Source: Flavobacteriaceae bacterium UBA7446 (GTDB lineage: Bacteria; Bacteroidota; Bacteroidia; Flavobacteriales; Flavobacteriaceae). From it: a stretch of 29,731 nucleotides of DNA. The translations under genes were made by a program, and so were the position numbers. The notes beneath the pieces are model-generated. The model saw only the letters and a program-made list of their open reading frames with translations, searched no databases and had not been told where the DNA came from. Location: contig DLPY01000061.1 in the NCBI GenBank assembly GCA_002478685.1, forward strand, positions 1 through 29,731, read 5' to 3'. This document shows, in pieces, positions 7,241-16,800 of this stretch (positions within the stretch are counted from its first letter, which is position 1; each line of letters opens with the position of its first letter).

Positions 7241-8263
7241 TTATTCCTTTAACCGTAATCGCTCGTCACGATTTACAATTTCCCAAGCGGTATAAAAAAT
7301 AAGCCGGGCGCGCTTTTCTAATAATTCATATTCAATTTTTTCAACGGTATCGGTAGGCGCGTGATAATCGGCGTGTGTACCGTTAAAGTAAAAGATTACA
7401 GGTACATTGTTTTTGGCGAAATTATAATGATCGGAACGGTAGTAGTAGCGGTTTTGTACGTAGCGTCCAAACTCAAAAACTTCTGTGGTTGGATCGTTAT
7501 AGCGGTAGTCTAAATCCAAGTTTACATACTTTTCGTTCATGGCTTTAGATACATCGTGTAAGTCTTGCGAAAGAATATCTGAGCCAATCAAATACATATA
7601 ATTAGGATTGTCCTCGTGGAGGTTGTCAATGCGTCCAATCATATCAATATTAAGGTTTGCTACCGTATTCTCTAATGGATAAACGGGGTTATCCGTGTAG
7701 TACTTTGAACCTAAAAGTCCTTTTTCTTCTCCTGTAACATGCAAAAATAAGATAGACCGCTTTGGGCGATATCCTTGTTTTACGGCTTCCTGAAAGGCCT
7801 CTGCAATTTCCAAAATGGCAACATTACCAGAGCCGTCATCATCTGCACCGTTGTTAATTTGCCCATCATCTTCTATACCAATATGGTCCAGGTGCGCTGT
7901 AATAACCAAAACCTCTTCTGGCTTACCACTTCCTTCAATAAACGCCAATACGTTATTGCCTTCAATGGTACGGCTTTCACGGTAAGCGTTTAGCATCATG
8001 GGCATAAAATAGTCGCCGTTAGGCATACCTCCTTCAATGTCAAGAGCTTCATACTCTGCTTTTAAATAATTGATAGCTAGAGTTTCACCTTCGGTTCCTG
8101 TCTCTCTACCCATAAAGGCATCCGAAGCATAAGTATACAAATGTGACTTAAGCTCTTCGGCTGTAATGGTATTGGCAAAAGTTGTTGGAGTAAACTCAAC
8201 GCTTTTTTGTGCGCAGGCATATGAGAGCAAAAATGCGCTAATAAATAAAATAATTTGTTTCAT
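7241..8263 (-). CDS. M28-family zinc aminopeptidase, exported (possible lipoprotein)
   Basis: This 340-residue peptidase has an N-terminal export signal ending in LLSYACAQ, where the Cys could be lipidated, although the lipobox is loose. The M28 metal site is readable in order: ITAHLDHIG (His ligand and catalytic Asp), NGADDDGSG (bridging Asp), TGEEKGLLGS (catalytic Glu and Glu ligand), DMIGRI (Asp ligand) and THADYHAPTDT (final His). It should clip N-terminal residues from peptides in the envelope. It lies 46 bases downstream of the DUF3050 gene on the same strand, with no terminator between, so co-transcription is possible. TATATTAG just upstream is a weak promoter candidate. Substrate preference cannot be read. 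Confidence 0.92.
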   Translation of the reverse strand: MKQIILFISAFLLSYACAQKSVEFTPTTFANTITAEELKSHLYTYASDAFMGRETGTEGETLAINYLKAEYEALDIEGGMPNGDYFMPMMLNAYRESRTIEGNNVLAFIEGSGKPEEVLVITAHLDHIGIEDDGQINNGADDDGSGNVAILEIAEAFQEAVKQGYRPKRSILFLHVTGEEKGLLGSKYYTDNPVYPLENTVANLNIDMIGRIDNLHEDNPNYMYLIGSDILSQDLHDVSKAMNEKYVNLDLDYRYNDPTTEVFEFGRYVQNRYYYRSDHYNFAKNNVPVIFYFNGTHADYHAPTDTVEKIEYELLEKRARLIFYTAWEIVNRDERLRLKE

Positions 8264-8309
8264 GACAATTAATTTATTTCGCTAATATAGCAGAAAATGC
8301 AAAAAGCGG

Positions 8310-9062
8310 TTATAGCTGTGCTGCGATAAAGTCCCACAAACGGATTCTATGTTCAAGGGCTTGCTTTGCAAAATCGTTGGCTTCGTCCCAATTTTTAACA
8401 CGATCAGCACATAATTCTTGCATCATTTGCAAAGCCATTGGTCCGTGCTCATCGCCATCCAATTTAATATGGTGCTCCAAGTAGTGGAGTAGGGTATCCG
8501 CACTTCCTTTTTGTTGATTCGCAAGACCACGTACAATAGCAATAAATAAATCGGGGATTAAATCTTCTCTTCCGTAGGTAAATACACCACCAACGATATG
8601 TGCAGGTGCGGTCGTGGCGGTGGAGAGCGAAAAGTGTACAAAAGTTTTGATTTCTTCAGGTATCTGTGCTTGACTAACCGCTTCTTGCCAGGGCATTCCA
8701 TTTTGAATTGTAGTGACCAAGTCAACAATAGGCACAGTATCAGCTCCAATTTCTTCCATGGCTTTGAGGTAGAGTTCGTAGTGGCTTACGGGGTTGCCCA
8801 AAGTGTCTACATCACTTTCCTCGCCCCACACAATTTCATTTATTAAACGACGTGAACTGGGGCTGCCAACAGGAACCCATGGAACCTCGGTGCATGTAAG
8901 TTTTTGTTGTAATGCCTTAACAAGCGACATAAAGTCCCATACCGCAAAAGCATGATAGGTCATAAAAACTCGAATGGCTTCAATAGAAGTCAGTTTTGTG
9001 TATAACGGATGTTCAAGAAGTTTCGCCTTCAAGGGCACTAAACCCTCATCAATAGTATTCAT
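8310..9062 (-). CDS. DUF3050 protein, probable haem-oxygenase-like all-helical fold
   Basis: This 250-residue protein matches my recollection of the DUF3050 family and has no signal peptide, so it should be cytosolic. Conserved-looking blocks are TYHAFAVWDFM (H37), WGEES (E81/E82), SHYELYLKAMEEIGAD (H94), FTYGRED (E166) and YLEHHIKLDGDEHGP, which reads H198-x3-D202-x3-H206. This set of Glu, His and Asp resembles the metal site of haem-oxygenase-like di-iron oxygenases. That is inference; no substrate is known. The ATG at 9062 is preferred to the in-frame TTG 15 bases upstream, because a TAnnTTTG box (9096-9089) precedes it at suitable spacing. It is divergent from the HMG-CoA lyase gene. Confidence 0.82.
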   Translation of the reverse strand: MNTIDEGLVPLKAKLLEHPLYTKLTSIEAIRVFMTYHAFAVWDFMSLVKALQQKLTCTEVPWVPVGSPSSRRLINEIVWGEESDVDTLGNPVSHYELYLKAMEEIGADTVPIVDLVTTIQNGMPWQEAVSQAQIPEEIKTFVHFSLSTATTAPAHIVGGVFTYGREDLIPDLFIAIVRGLANQQKGSADTLLHYLEHHIKLDGDEHGPMALQMMQELCADRVKNWDEANDFAKQALEHRIRLWDFIAAQL

Positions 9063-9088
9063 GATAATCACAAGCAATTTTTTGATTA

Positions 9089-9096
9089 CAAATTTA
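9089..9096 (-). promoter_or_regulatory. -7 box of the DUF3050 gene
   Basis: Minus-strand TAAATTTG is an exact TAnnTTTG match, about 26 bases before the ATG at 9062. No TTG at the usual distance was found. Confidence 0.45.
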
Positions 9097-9132
9097 AGCT
9101 AAAACACTAATAATTAAGCTAAATGGATTTAT

Positions 9133-9140
9133 TATTTTTG
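9133..9140 (+). promoter_or_regulatory. -7 box immediately before the HMG-CoA lyase ATG
   Basis: TATTTTTG matches TAnnTTTG exactly and ends 4 bases before the ATG at 9145. If used, the mRNA would be leaderless or nearly so. No -33 TTG is visible. Confidence 0.4.
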
Positions 9141-9144
9141 GAGT

Positions 9145-9996
9145 ATGCCACGTGTTTTTCTTACCGAATGTCCACGCGATGCCTTGCAAGGCATCAAATC
9201 GTTTATCCCAACAAATGTTAAGATAAAATACCTGCAATTTTTGCTCCGTGTAGGATTTGATGTATTAGACTTTGGTAGCTTTGTGTCGCATAAAGCTGTT
9301 CCACAAATGCGCGACACACATCAAGTTATTCAACAATTAGATTTAAGCGATACCAAAACCAAACTGTTGGCTATTGTTGCAAATACTCGTGGTGCAGAAG
9401 ATGCGCTATCTTATCCACAAATCGATTTTTTGGGCTATCCGTTTTCCATTTCAGAAAACTTTCAAGTAAGAAACACCAACAAAACGATTGAAGAGTCATT
9501 AATGGTACTGAACAAAATTGCCAATCGAGTACAGCAAGTGGGGAAGGAGTTGGTGGTTTATTTGTCTATGGGGTTTGGCAATCCTTACGGCGACCCTTGG
9601 AGTCCCGTACTGGTAGCCGAATGGGTAGAGCGATTAGCGCAAATGGGTATTTGTCGCATATCACTATCCGATACAGTTGGAGTGGCAAGGCCCAAAACGA
9701 TTACTGCTTTGTTTGAGCATCTGCTTTTGGCACACCCAAAGCTGTTTTTTGGCGCTCACTTACATGCGATTCCTAATGAAGCTAATTCAAAAATCCTAGC
9801 AGCTTATGAAGGAGGCTGCCGTGCTTTTGATAGCGCTATTCGAGGTTTGGGCGGTTGTCCTATGGCAAAAGACGAATTGACTGGAAATGTTCCTACAGAG
9901 AAATTAGTTTCTTTTTTGACTAAGCAAAAAGTCGATTTTGCACTAAATCCGTTGCATTTGGAATCAGCATATAACGCCTCCTTTCAGGTTTGCTGA
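9145..9996 (+). CDS. mvaB: Hydroxymethylglutaryl-CoA lyase-like DRE-TIM enzyme
   Basis: This 283-residue TIM-barrel lyase likely splits HMG-CoA into acetoacetate and acetyl-CoA, the last step of leucine breakdown. Visible blocks are ECPRDALQG (substrate Arg and metal Asp), GSFVSHKAVPQMRD, SLSDTVG, AHLHAIPNEAN (metal-binding HxH) and GLGGCPMAK with the catalytic Cys. Differences from the animal/proteobacterial pattern are LDFGSF where IETTSF is usual (Glu to Asp) and HLHAIPN in place of HCHDTYG. The N-terminus MPRVFLTECPRD begins at normal depth, so the ATG at 9145 is kept. It is a single gene with a terminator-like hairpin downstream. Confidence 0.8.
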   Translation: MPRVFLTECPRDALQGIKSFIPTNVKIKYLQFLLRVGFDVLDFGSFVSHKAVPQMRDTHQVIQQLDLSDTKTKLLAIVANTRGAEDALSYPQIDFLGYPFSISENFQVRNTNKTIEESLMVLNKIANRVQQVGKELVVYLSMGFGNPYGDPWSPVLVAEWVERLAQMGICRISLSDTVGVARPKTITALFEHLLLAHPKLFFGAHLHAIPNEANSKILAAYEGGCRAFDSAIRGLGGCPMAKDELTGNVPTEKLVSFLTKQKVDFALNPLHLESAYNASFQVC

Positions 9997-10089
9997 TTGC
10001 TTACTATTGAATTTGTATCGCTCGTATTAAACTGTGATTTTGTAATTATTTTTATATAAGTGATAGTTTGAATCTACAGTATCCTCTTG

Positions 10090-10115
10090 TAGTTCCCATG
10101 ACGGAACTATTTTTT
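10090..10115 (+). terminator. Intrinsic terminator between mvaB and guaB
   Basis: TAGTTCC (10090-10096), 6-base loop, GGAACTA (10103-10109), then six T. It lies 94 bases after mvaB and 35 bases before guaB, so it could end mvaB or act as an attenuator for guaB. The rest of the 154-base gap shows nothing else clear. Confidence 0.65.
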
Positions 10116-10116
10116 G

Positions 10117-10124
10117 TATATTTA
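10117..10124 (+). promoter_or_regulatory. Candidate guaB -7 box
   Basis: TATATTTA is a 7-of-8 match to TAnnTTTG, 26 bases before the guaB ATG and directly after the terminator T-run. There is no well-spaced TTG. Confidence 0.3.
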
Positions 10125-10150
10125 CGCGCAACAAATTTTAATCCGTTGCC

Positions 10151-11623
10151 ATGCAGCCGCTTCCTTCCAAAGTCAGTAGTTTAGGTCTAACATATGATGA
10201 CGTACTTCTTGTTCCAGCATTTTCTGAAGTACTTCCACTAGAAGTGTCAATTACATCAAAATTTTCTAGAAACATTTCCCTGAATGTTCCTGTTGTATCT
10301 GCCGCAATGGATACCGTTACTGAAAGTCAAATGGCAATAGCCATGGCACGAGAAGGTGGAATTGGAGTATTGCATAAGAATATGACTATAGAAGCTCAAG
10401 CAGATAAAGTCAGAAAAGTAAAACGATCAGAATCGGGACTAATTATTGATCCTGTTACGCTTCCAACCACAGCGCTGGTTTCTGACGCCAAAAAAATCAT
10501 GCATGAATATCGTATTGGAGGTATTCCCATTGTTGATGATGTTGGTAGGTTGATTGGGATTGTAACTAATCGGGATTTGCGTTTTGAAAAAAATGAAGGA
10601 CGTCCTATAATGGAGGTAATGACTTCAGAACATTTAGTAACTGCCAAAGAAGGCATTTCAATGACTGATGCAGAAGAAGTATTGCAGGCTCATAAAATTG
10701 AAAAACTTCCAGTGGTAGATAACGACTACAAACTCATTGGGTTAATTACCTTTCGTGACATTACACGGGTATCTATTACACCACAAGCAAATAAAGATGC
10801 TTACGGGCGACTTCGAGTTGCAGCAGCCGTTGGTGTAACCGCAGATGTTATGGACAGGGTAAAGGCCTTAACAGAAGCTGGCGTTGATGCCATTGTAGTT
10901 GATACTGCCCATGGTCACTCCAAAAGCGTTGTTTCTGTCCTCAAAAAAATCAAAAAAGTGTTTCCAAAAATTGATGTGGTGGTAGGTAATATAGCTACTT
11001 CTGAAGCTGCCTCATTTTTATTGGATGCAGGTGCAGACGGCATTAAAGTGGGTATTGGACCGGGATCTATTTGTACGACTCGGATTATTGCAGGAGTTGG
11101 CTATCCACAACTTTCGGCTGTGTTAGAGGTAGCTTCTGTGCTTGCAGGAACCGATGTACCTCTTATTGCAGATGGAGGAGTGCGTTATACTGGAGATATT
11201 GTGAAAGCCATTGCTGCGGGTGCTGATTGTGTCATGTTAGGTTCACTACTTGCCGGAACTAAAGAATCACCAGGTGAAACCGTAATTTACGAAGGAAGAA
11301 AGTTTAAAACTTATCGAGGTATGGGCTCAGTGGAAGCAATGAAAAAAGGCAGTAAAGACCGTTATTTCCAAGATATTGAGGATGATATTAAAAAACTTGT
11401 TCCCGAGGGAATTGTGGGACGTGTACCCTACAAAGGTGATCTCAACGAAAGCATCCATCAATTTGTTGGCGGGCTTCGTGCAGGAATGGGATATTGCGGC
11501 GCAAAAGATGTTTCCATCTTACAACAAACGGCACGATTTGTGCAAATTACGGCTTCCGGAATTAATGAAAGCCATCCGCATAACGTCCAAATTACAAAGG
11601 AGGCTCCAAACTACTCACGATAA
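10151..11623 (+). CDS. guaB: Inosine-5'-monophosphate dehydrogenase
   Basis: This 490-residue enzyme oxidises IMP to XMP with NAD, the committed step to GMP. The TIM barrel is interrupted by a pair of CBS domains (about residues 95-205) that usually bind adenine or guanine nucleotides for control. Motifs: LTYDDVLLVPAFS at the N-terminus, VDTAHGHS, GIGPGSICTTR with catalytic C308, ADGGVRYTGD, and YRGMGSVEAM with the flap region after it. Length matches bacterial IMPDH. It ends 2 bases before the next gene and probably forms a unit with the two SurA-like genes. Confidence 0.98.
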   Translation: MQPLPSKVSSLGLTYDDVLLVPAFSEVLPLEVSITSKFSRNISLNVPVVSAAMDTVTESQMAIAMAREGGIGVLHKNMTIEAQADKVRKVKRSESGLIIDPVTLPTTALVSDAKKIMHEYRIGGIPIVDDVGRLIGIVTNRDLRFEKNEGRPIMEVMTSEHLVTAKEGISMTDAEEVLQAHKIEKLPVVDNDYKLIGLITFRDITRVSITPQANKDAYGRLRVAAAVGVTADVMDRVKALTEAGVDAIVVDTAHGHSKSVVSVLKKIKKVFPKIDVVVGNIATSEAASFLLDAGADGIKVGIGPGSICTTRIIAGVGYPQLSAVLEVASVLAGTDVPLIADGGVRYTGDIVKAIAAGADCVMLGSLLAGTKESPGETVIYEGRKFKTYRGMGSVEAMKKGSKDRYFQDIEDDIKKLVPEGIVGRVPYKGDLNESIHQFVGGLRAGMGYCGAKDVSILQQTARFVQITASGINESHPHNVQITKEAPNYSR

Positions 11624-11625
11624 AT

Positions 11626-12465
11626 ATGCGCATTGCTCTGTTGTCTTTTTTGACGCTAGTTACTACTTGTCGACTGGATAAGCCATCCTCTGACAACGTT
11701 ATTGCTCGTGTTAACGATCAATACTTATATCAATCAGAAATTTCGGAAAATATTAGCGAAAATCTTTCGCCTGACGACAGTGCTTTAATTGTGCAGAACT
11801 ACATTAATTCATGGGCAAAAGAGCAGTTGTTGCTGGACAAGGCGGTGTTTAATTTAAATCCCGAAAAACAAAAAGATTTGGAGGCTTTGATTCGGCGCTA
11901 TCGAAACGATCTGTTTATAAAAACCTATCAAGAAGAATGGCTCAAAGCTCGTGTAGACACACTGGTTACAGATGCAGAAATAGAAGCGTATTACAAAAAC
12001 AACAAACTAAATTTCAAACTCCATCAAGATCTTATGCGCGGACGCTACATTAAGTTGTCCTCATCCAATTTTAATAAATCAAGTGTAAGCAAAGCTCTAA
12101 GCCGATTTAATAATGAAGATCGTGCTTATCTGGATTCCATTTCACTCCAATTTAACAGTATGCTTTTAAACGATTCCATATGGCTTAGACCCCAAACTTT
12201 TTTTGGTCGTCTTAATCGTCCTACACCTGATGCCTATGAGCGTTTTTTAAAAAGTAATCGATTTTTTGAAATTGAAGATTCTTTAGACCTATATTTGGTC
12301 TTTGTTGAGGAAGTGAGGCGTCGAAATGAGGTAGCACCTATCTCGCATGTGCGTTTAACATTAAAACAAATCATGCTAAACAAGCGTAAACTAGATATGT
12401 TGCGTCAGTTTGACCGTGATATTTTAGACGAGGCTATTAAAGAAAATATTTTTGAACAATTATGA
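11626..12465 (+). CDS. SurA-like envelope chaperone without a clear parvulin domain, probable lipoprotein
   Basis: This 279-residue protein has a short export signal (MRIALLSFLTLVTTC) with a Cys at 15 that could be lipidated; Thr before Cys is an atypical lipobox. VIARVNDQYLYQSEI is the strand-helix opening found at the start of SurA/PpiC chaperone domains, followed by long charged helices and TDAEIEAYYKNN, the link into a parvulin domain in relatives. I do not see a convincing parvulin core in the rest. It probably assists outer-membrane protein folding with the next gene, whose start codon overlaps its stop (ATGA). Confidence 0.75.
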   Translation: MRIALLSFLTLVTTCRLDKPSSDNVIARVNDQYLYQSEISENISENLSPDDSALIVQNYINSWAKEQLLLDKAVFNLNPEKQKDLEALIRRYRNDLFIKTYQEEWLKARVDTLVTDAEIEAYYKNNKLNFKLHQDLMRGRYIKLSSSNFNKSSVSKALSRFNNEDRAYLDSISLQFNSMLLNDSIWLRPQTFFGRLNRPTPDAYERFLKSNRFFEIEDSLDLYLVFVEEVRRRNEVAPISHVRLTLKQIMLNKRKLDMLRQFDRDILDEAIKENIFEQL

Positions 12466-13826
12466 ATAAAATTTTCCCCTTCTTTTGTTTATTGGTTGGT
12501 TTTTTTGTCCACGCTCAATCTCAAGACAATACTAAAATCAGACTCAAAATTGATGGAGTTACTGCAGTAGTTGGCGATTATGTAATCTTAGATTCTGATA
12601 TTGATAAGGCGTATATTGATTTACAATCGCAAGGTGTTTCTACTGCCGACATTTCACGTTGTAGTTTGCTAGGTAAATTGATGGAAGATAAACTATATGC
12701 ACACCACGCCGAGCAAGATAGTATTGAAGTAAGTAATGAGGATATTAACAATTATGTTGAGCAAACCATTGACTACTTTGTACAACAGTTAGGGGGTATG
12801 GAAAAGGTTCTTGAATTTTATAAAAAGAAAGATGAGCAAAGCTTTAGAAACGAACTGTTTGAAGTAAACCGTATTCAACAGCTTTCCCAACGTATGCAAT
12901 CAAAAATTGTGGAAGATGTTGAGGTTACCCCAGATGAAGTTAAGTTGTTTTTTAATGCTATTCCTAAAGAAGATTTACCCATTTTTGGTTCCGAATTGGA
13001 GATTGCTCAAATTGTTGTAGATCCTAATGTTTCTCTTGAGGAAGAAAAACGCATTATCGAGCAATTAGAAACCATGCGAAATGATGTGCTCGAAAACGGC
13101 TCTTCGTTTGCCTCAAAAGCCATTCTATATTCCCAAGATCCAGGTTCTCGTTCTCGCGGTGGTCGCTACACGCTAGACCGAAAGCGTCCTCAAATGGTAA
13201 AAGAGTTTAGAGAACAAGCCTATCGTTTGCAAGAGGGCGAAATTTCGCAACCTTTTAAGACCGATTTTGGTTGGCATATTGTGACAGTTGACAAAATTAG
13301 AGGTCGTCAAATTGATGTGCGTCACGTATTGTTAACACCTACCGTTTCCGATGCTGCTTTAGGCGAAGCTCAAAATGAACTCAAACTTATCAAAAAGCGT
13401 ATTGAAGATGGTGAGATTACATTTGCACAAGCTGCTAGAGAATTTTCAGATGACCAAATAACCCGTGCTAATGGTGGGGTTTTAATCAACCCCTCCACTG
13501 GAGACACCCGATTTGAATTGACCAAATTAGACCCGCAACTATACAATCAAATTTTAAAACTAGAAGACAACGAAATTTCAATTCCCATTTTGGAAGAAGA
13601 TCGCTCGGGTAACAAAAAGTATAAAATGGTTATGGTTACCAATCGCTTTAATGAGCACGTAGCAGATTACGCACAAGATTTTGTAAGAATCAAAGATTTG
13701 GCACTCAAGGATAAGCAATTAAAAGCCATTGAAAAATGGATGACAGAAAAAATTTCAGATACATATGTAAGCGTAAACCGCGACAGTCAATCTTGTGATT
13801 TCGCCAATAATTGGCTGAAAAAATAA
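12462..13826 (+). CDS. SurA-like periplasmic peptidyl-prolyl isomerase with two parvulin domains
   Basis: This 454-residue protein should chaperone unfolded outer-membrane proteins across the periplasm. It has a signal peptide (cleavage near FFVHAQS), then a SurA N-terminal helical domain opening with GVTAVVGDYVILDSDI. The first parvulin domain (about 171-279) contains YSQDPGSRSRGGRY and FGWHIVTV. The second (about 283-396) contains IDVRHVLLTP, AAREFSDD and NGGVL. The architecture is that of E. coli SurA, to which it is an analogue or distant orthologue. It is translationally coupled to the preceding gene by a 4-base overlap and followed by the ccsBA promoter. Confidence 0.92.
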   Translation: MNKIFPFFCLLVGFFVHAQSQDNTKIRLKIDGVTAVVGDYVILDSDIDKAYIDLQSQGVSTADISRCSLLGKLMEDKLYAHHAEQDSIEVSNEDINNYVEQTIDYFVQQLGGMEKVLEFYKKKDEQSFRNELFEVNRIQQLSQRMQSKIVEDVEVTPDEVKLFFNAIPKEDLPIFGSELEIAQIVVDPNVSLEEEKRIIEQLETMRNDVLENGSSFASKAILYSQDPGSRSRGGRYTLDRKRPQMVKEFREQAYRLQEGEISQPFKTDFGWHIVTVDKIRGRQIDVRHVLLTPTVSDAALGEAQNELKLIKKRIEDGEITFAQAAREFSDDQITRANGGVLINPSTGDTRFELTKLDPQLYNQILKLEDNEISIPILEEDRSGNKKYKMVMVTNRFNEHVADYAQDFVRIKDLALKDKQLKAIEKWMTEKISDTYVSVNRDSQSCDFANNWLKK

Positions 13827-13864
13827 TTACTATTTCTGGGTTAGGCAGTTCATAGCCAAATACT

Positions 13865-13872
13865 TAATTTTG
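13865..13872 (+). promoter_or_regulatory. -7 box of ccsBA
   Basis: TAATTTTG is an exact TAnnTTTG match, 13 bases before the ATG at 13886, which predicts a very short leader. No well-placed TTG was found. Confidence 0.45.
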
Positions 13873-13885
13873 TAAAAAACTTGCT

Positions 13886-16800
13886 ATGAATACAGCACAA
13901 AAGTTGCTATCCATTCTATTTTCTACCCGTCTTACAGCCGTACTTTTTATTCTATTTTCTGTAGCTATGGGCATCGGTACTTTTGTAGAAAGTGCTCACG
14001 ATACTGCCACAGCACGTATTTGGATTTATAATGCCTGGTGGTTTGAGGTAATGATGTTGTTTTTTGCGGTAAATTTTGTTGGAAATATCAATAGATATCA
14101 TCTTTTACGTTGGGAAAAATGGCCACTACTTTTGTTGCACTTATCATGGATTTTAATCATCATTGGTGCAGGTATTACGCGCTATATTGGTTACGAAGGT
14201 ATTATGCCTATAAGAGAAGGTGAGCGCACAAATGTATTCCTTACAGAAAAAACGTATTTGTCTGTATTTATTGATGGCGAAATTAATGACCAGCCACGAC
14301 GAAAATTGTTAGAAAACGATGTGCTGTTTTCAGAAGCGGCAAATAATGCTTTTACGTGGCGTAATGATTTTAATAATATTCCTGTTTCCATTAGTTATGT
14401 TGATTTTATAAAAGGCGCTGAAGAAGGATTGGTTGAGGATTCTGAAGGAGATTTTTATTTAAAAATTGTTGAGGCTGGCGATGGCAATCGCCACGACCAC
14501 TTCCTTAAGATGGGAGAGGTGGCAAGTATTCACAACATCTTGTTTGCTTTTAATGTCTTCACTGAGGGCGCTGTTAACATTACTTTCGATAACGATAGCT
14601 ATTTCATTGAATCCCCATTTGAAGGATCGTTTTTACGCATGGCAGATCAACAACGGGGCGTCTTAGCTCCTAACACGAAACAACCCCTTCAGTTGCGTTC
14701 GTTGTACAGTACGGCGGGAATGCAGTTTGTTTTCCCAGATCCTGCTGTTCGAGGTTCATATCAAATTATTAGGGCAGAGGACCCTGAAAACGCCCCTCAA
14801 GATGCCCTAACGGTTTCTATTGAAGCAAATGGTGAACAACAGCGGCTTAGTGTTTTGGGTGCAAAAGGTGTTGCCAATGCGCCAGTCCGCGTTTCGGTTG
14901 GTGGTTTGGAGTTTTGGGTTAAATATGGTTCCAAAGAATATGAATTGCCTTTTTCGTTGCGATTAAATGATTTTATTGCTGAAAAATATCCTGGAACTGA
15001 AAAAAGTTATAGCAGTTTTATGAGTAAGGTTACTGTACTTGATGACCTTACTTTTGATTATGATATTTTCATGAATCACATTTTAAACCATAAAGGATAT
15101 CGTTTTTTTCAAGCTTCTTTTGACCCGGATGAAAAAGGTACGGTTTTGTCTGTAAATCACGATGCGTTGGGAACAGGTGTTACTTATGTAGGCTATTTTT
15201 TGCTATACATCGGATTGATGGGCTTGATGTTTTTTGGAAAAACACGTTTTAAAAAGTTGGCTAAAATGCTAGAGGATATACGTTTAAAGAAGACAGTATT
15301 AGGGTTGTTTTTTGTTTTAAGTTGTGGTGGTTCCATGGCACAAGAGCACGGGCATAATCTTCCAACTTTCGACGTAGACTCTGTATTAGAGGCAGATGCC
15401 ATTGATGCGCAACAAGCTGCAAAATTTGGGGCACTTGTCATTCAGGATGCTGGCGGACGCATGAAACCCGCCAATACATTTGCCTCTGAATTAGTGCGAA
15501 AAGTAAGTAAATCGGATCACTATAAATCCCTTGACGCCAACCAAGTATTGCTCTCTATTACCCAGAATCCGTTATTGTGGTATCAAGTGCCCTTTGTGTA
15601 CTTGAAACGTGGGAATGATAGCTTACGTACTTTGATTGGAGTAGATAAAAAAGCGAAGTATGCGACATTTGCTAACTTTTTTGACGCATCTGGAAATTAT
15701 AAATTGGCTCCCATGCTTGAAAAAGCATATAAATCTGCTATACCAAATCAATTCCAAAAAGACTTTATTGAAACAGATCGTAAAGTAAATCTGTTGTTTT
15801 CTGCATTGGAAGGAAAAGTGTTGCGTATTTTTCCTCTACCAAACGATGCAAACAATCGCTGGATTTCTTTGCCAGAGGTTGCTGAAACTCAACTACAAGG
15901 AGTTGATTCACTCTATGTAAATAATGTTATTCCCCTCTATTTTGCTTCGCTAAGACAAGCAAAAACTACACAAGACTATACGCAAGCGGATCAACTTCTT
16001 GAAAGCTTAAAAGGCTATCAACAAAAGTACGGGGCTACTGTGATGCCTTCTGAAAAGCAGATAGAAGCCGAGGTGCTTTACAATAAGTATGATATTTTCA
16101 AGCGTTTATTCAGTTGGTATATGTATGCTGGAACATTGCTGTTTTTTGTGTTGATTACGCGAATGCTATATGACTTTCATTTTCTACTTGGTGTTGTAAA
16201 AATATTTGTTGGTGTGATTACACTGCTTTTTGTACTGCACACAGGTGGGTTAGCAGCACGTTGGTATATTTCTGAACATGCGCCTTGGAGTGATGCCTAT
16301 GAGTCCATGATATATGTTGCATGGGCAACCATGGGTATGGGCTTGGCTTTTGGTAGAAAATCAAACCTTACAATTGCCGCAACGGCTTTTGTAGCGTCCA
16401 TGATTTTGATGATTGCGCATTGGAATTGGATGGATCCAGAGATAGCAAACCTTGTCCCTGTGTTGGATAGCTATTGGCTGATGATTCATGTGGCAGTGAT
16501 TGTAGGTAGTTATGGGCCTTTTGCACTTGGCATGATTTTAGGAGTTATAGCAATGATATTGATGCTTATTACCACTAAAAAAACTGCTCAAAAAATGCGT
16601 TTACATATTGCTGAGCTTACGGTTGTAAATGAACTTGCTCTTACAGTAGGATTGATTATGTTAACTATTGGTAACTTTTTGGGTGGTCAATGGGCAAACG
16701 AAAGTTGGGGACGCTATTGGGGTTGGGATCCAAAAGAAACCTGGGCACTGATAAGTATTTTGATATATGCCTTTGTGCTACATATGCGTTTGGTGCCAGG

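Noticed and set aside
15193..15441. Minus-strand open frame within ccsBA
   Set aside because: Antisense shadow of a strong gene, with no independent promoter or domain.
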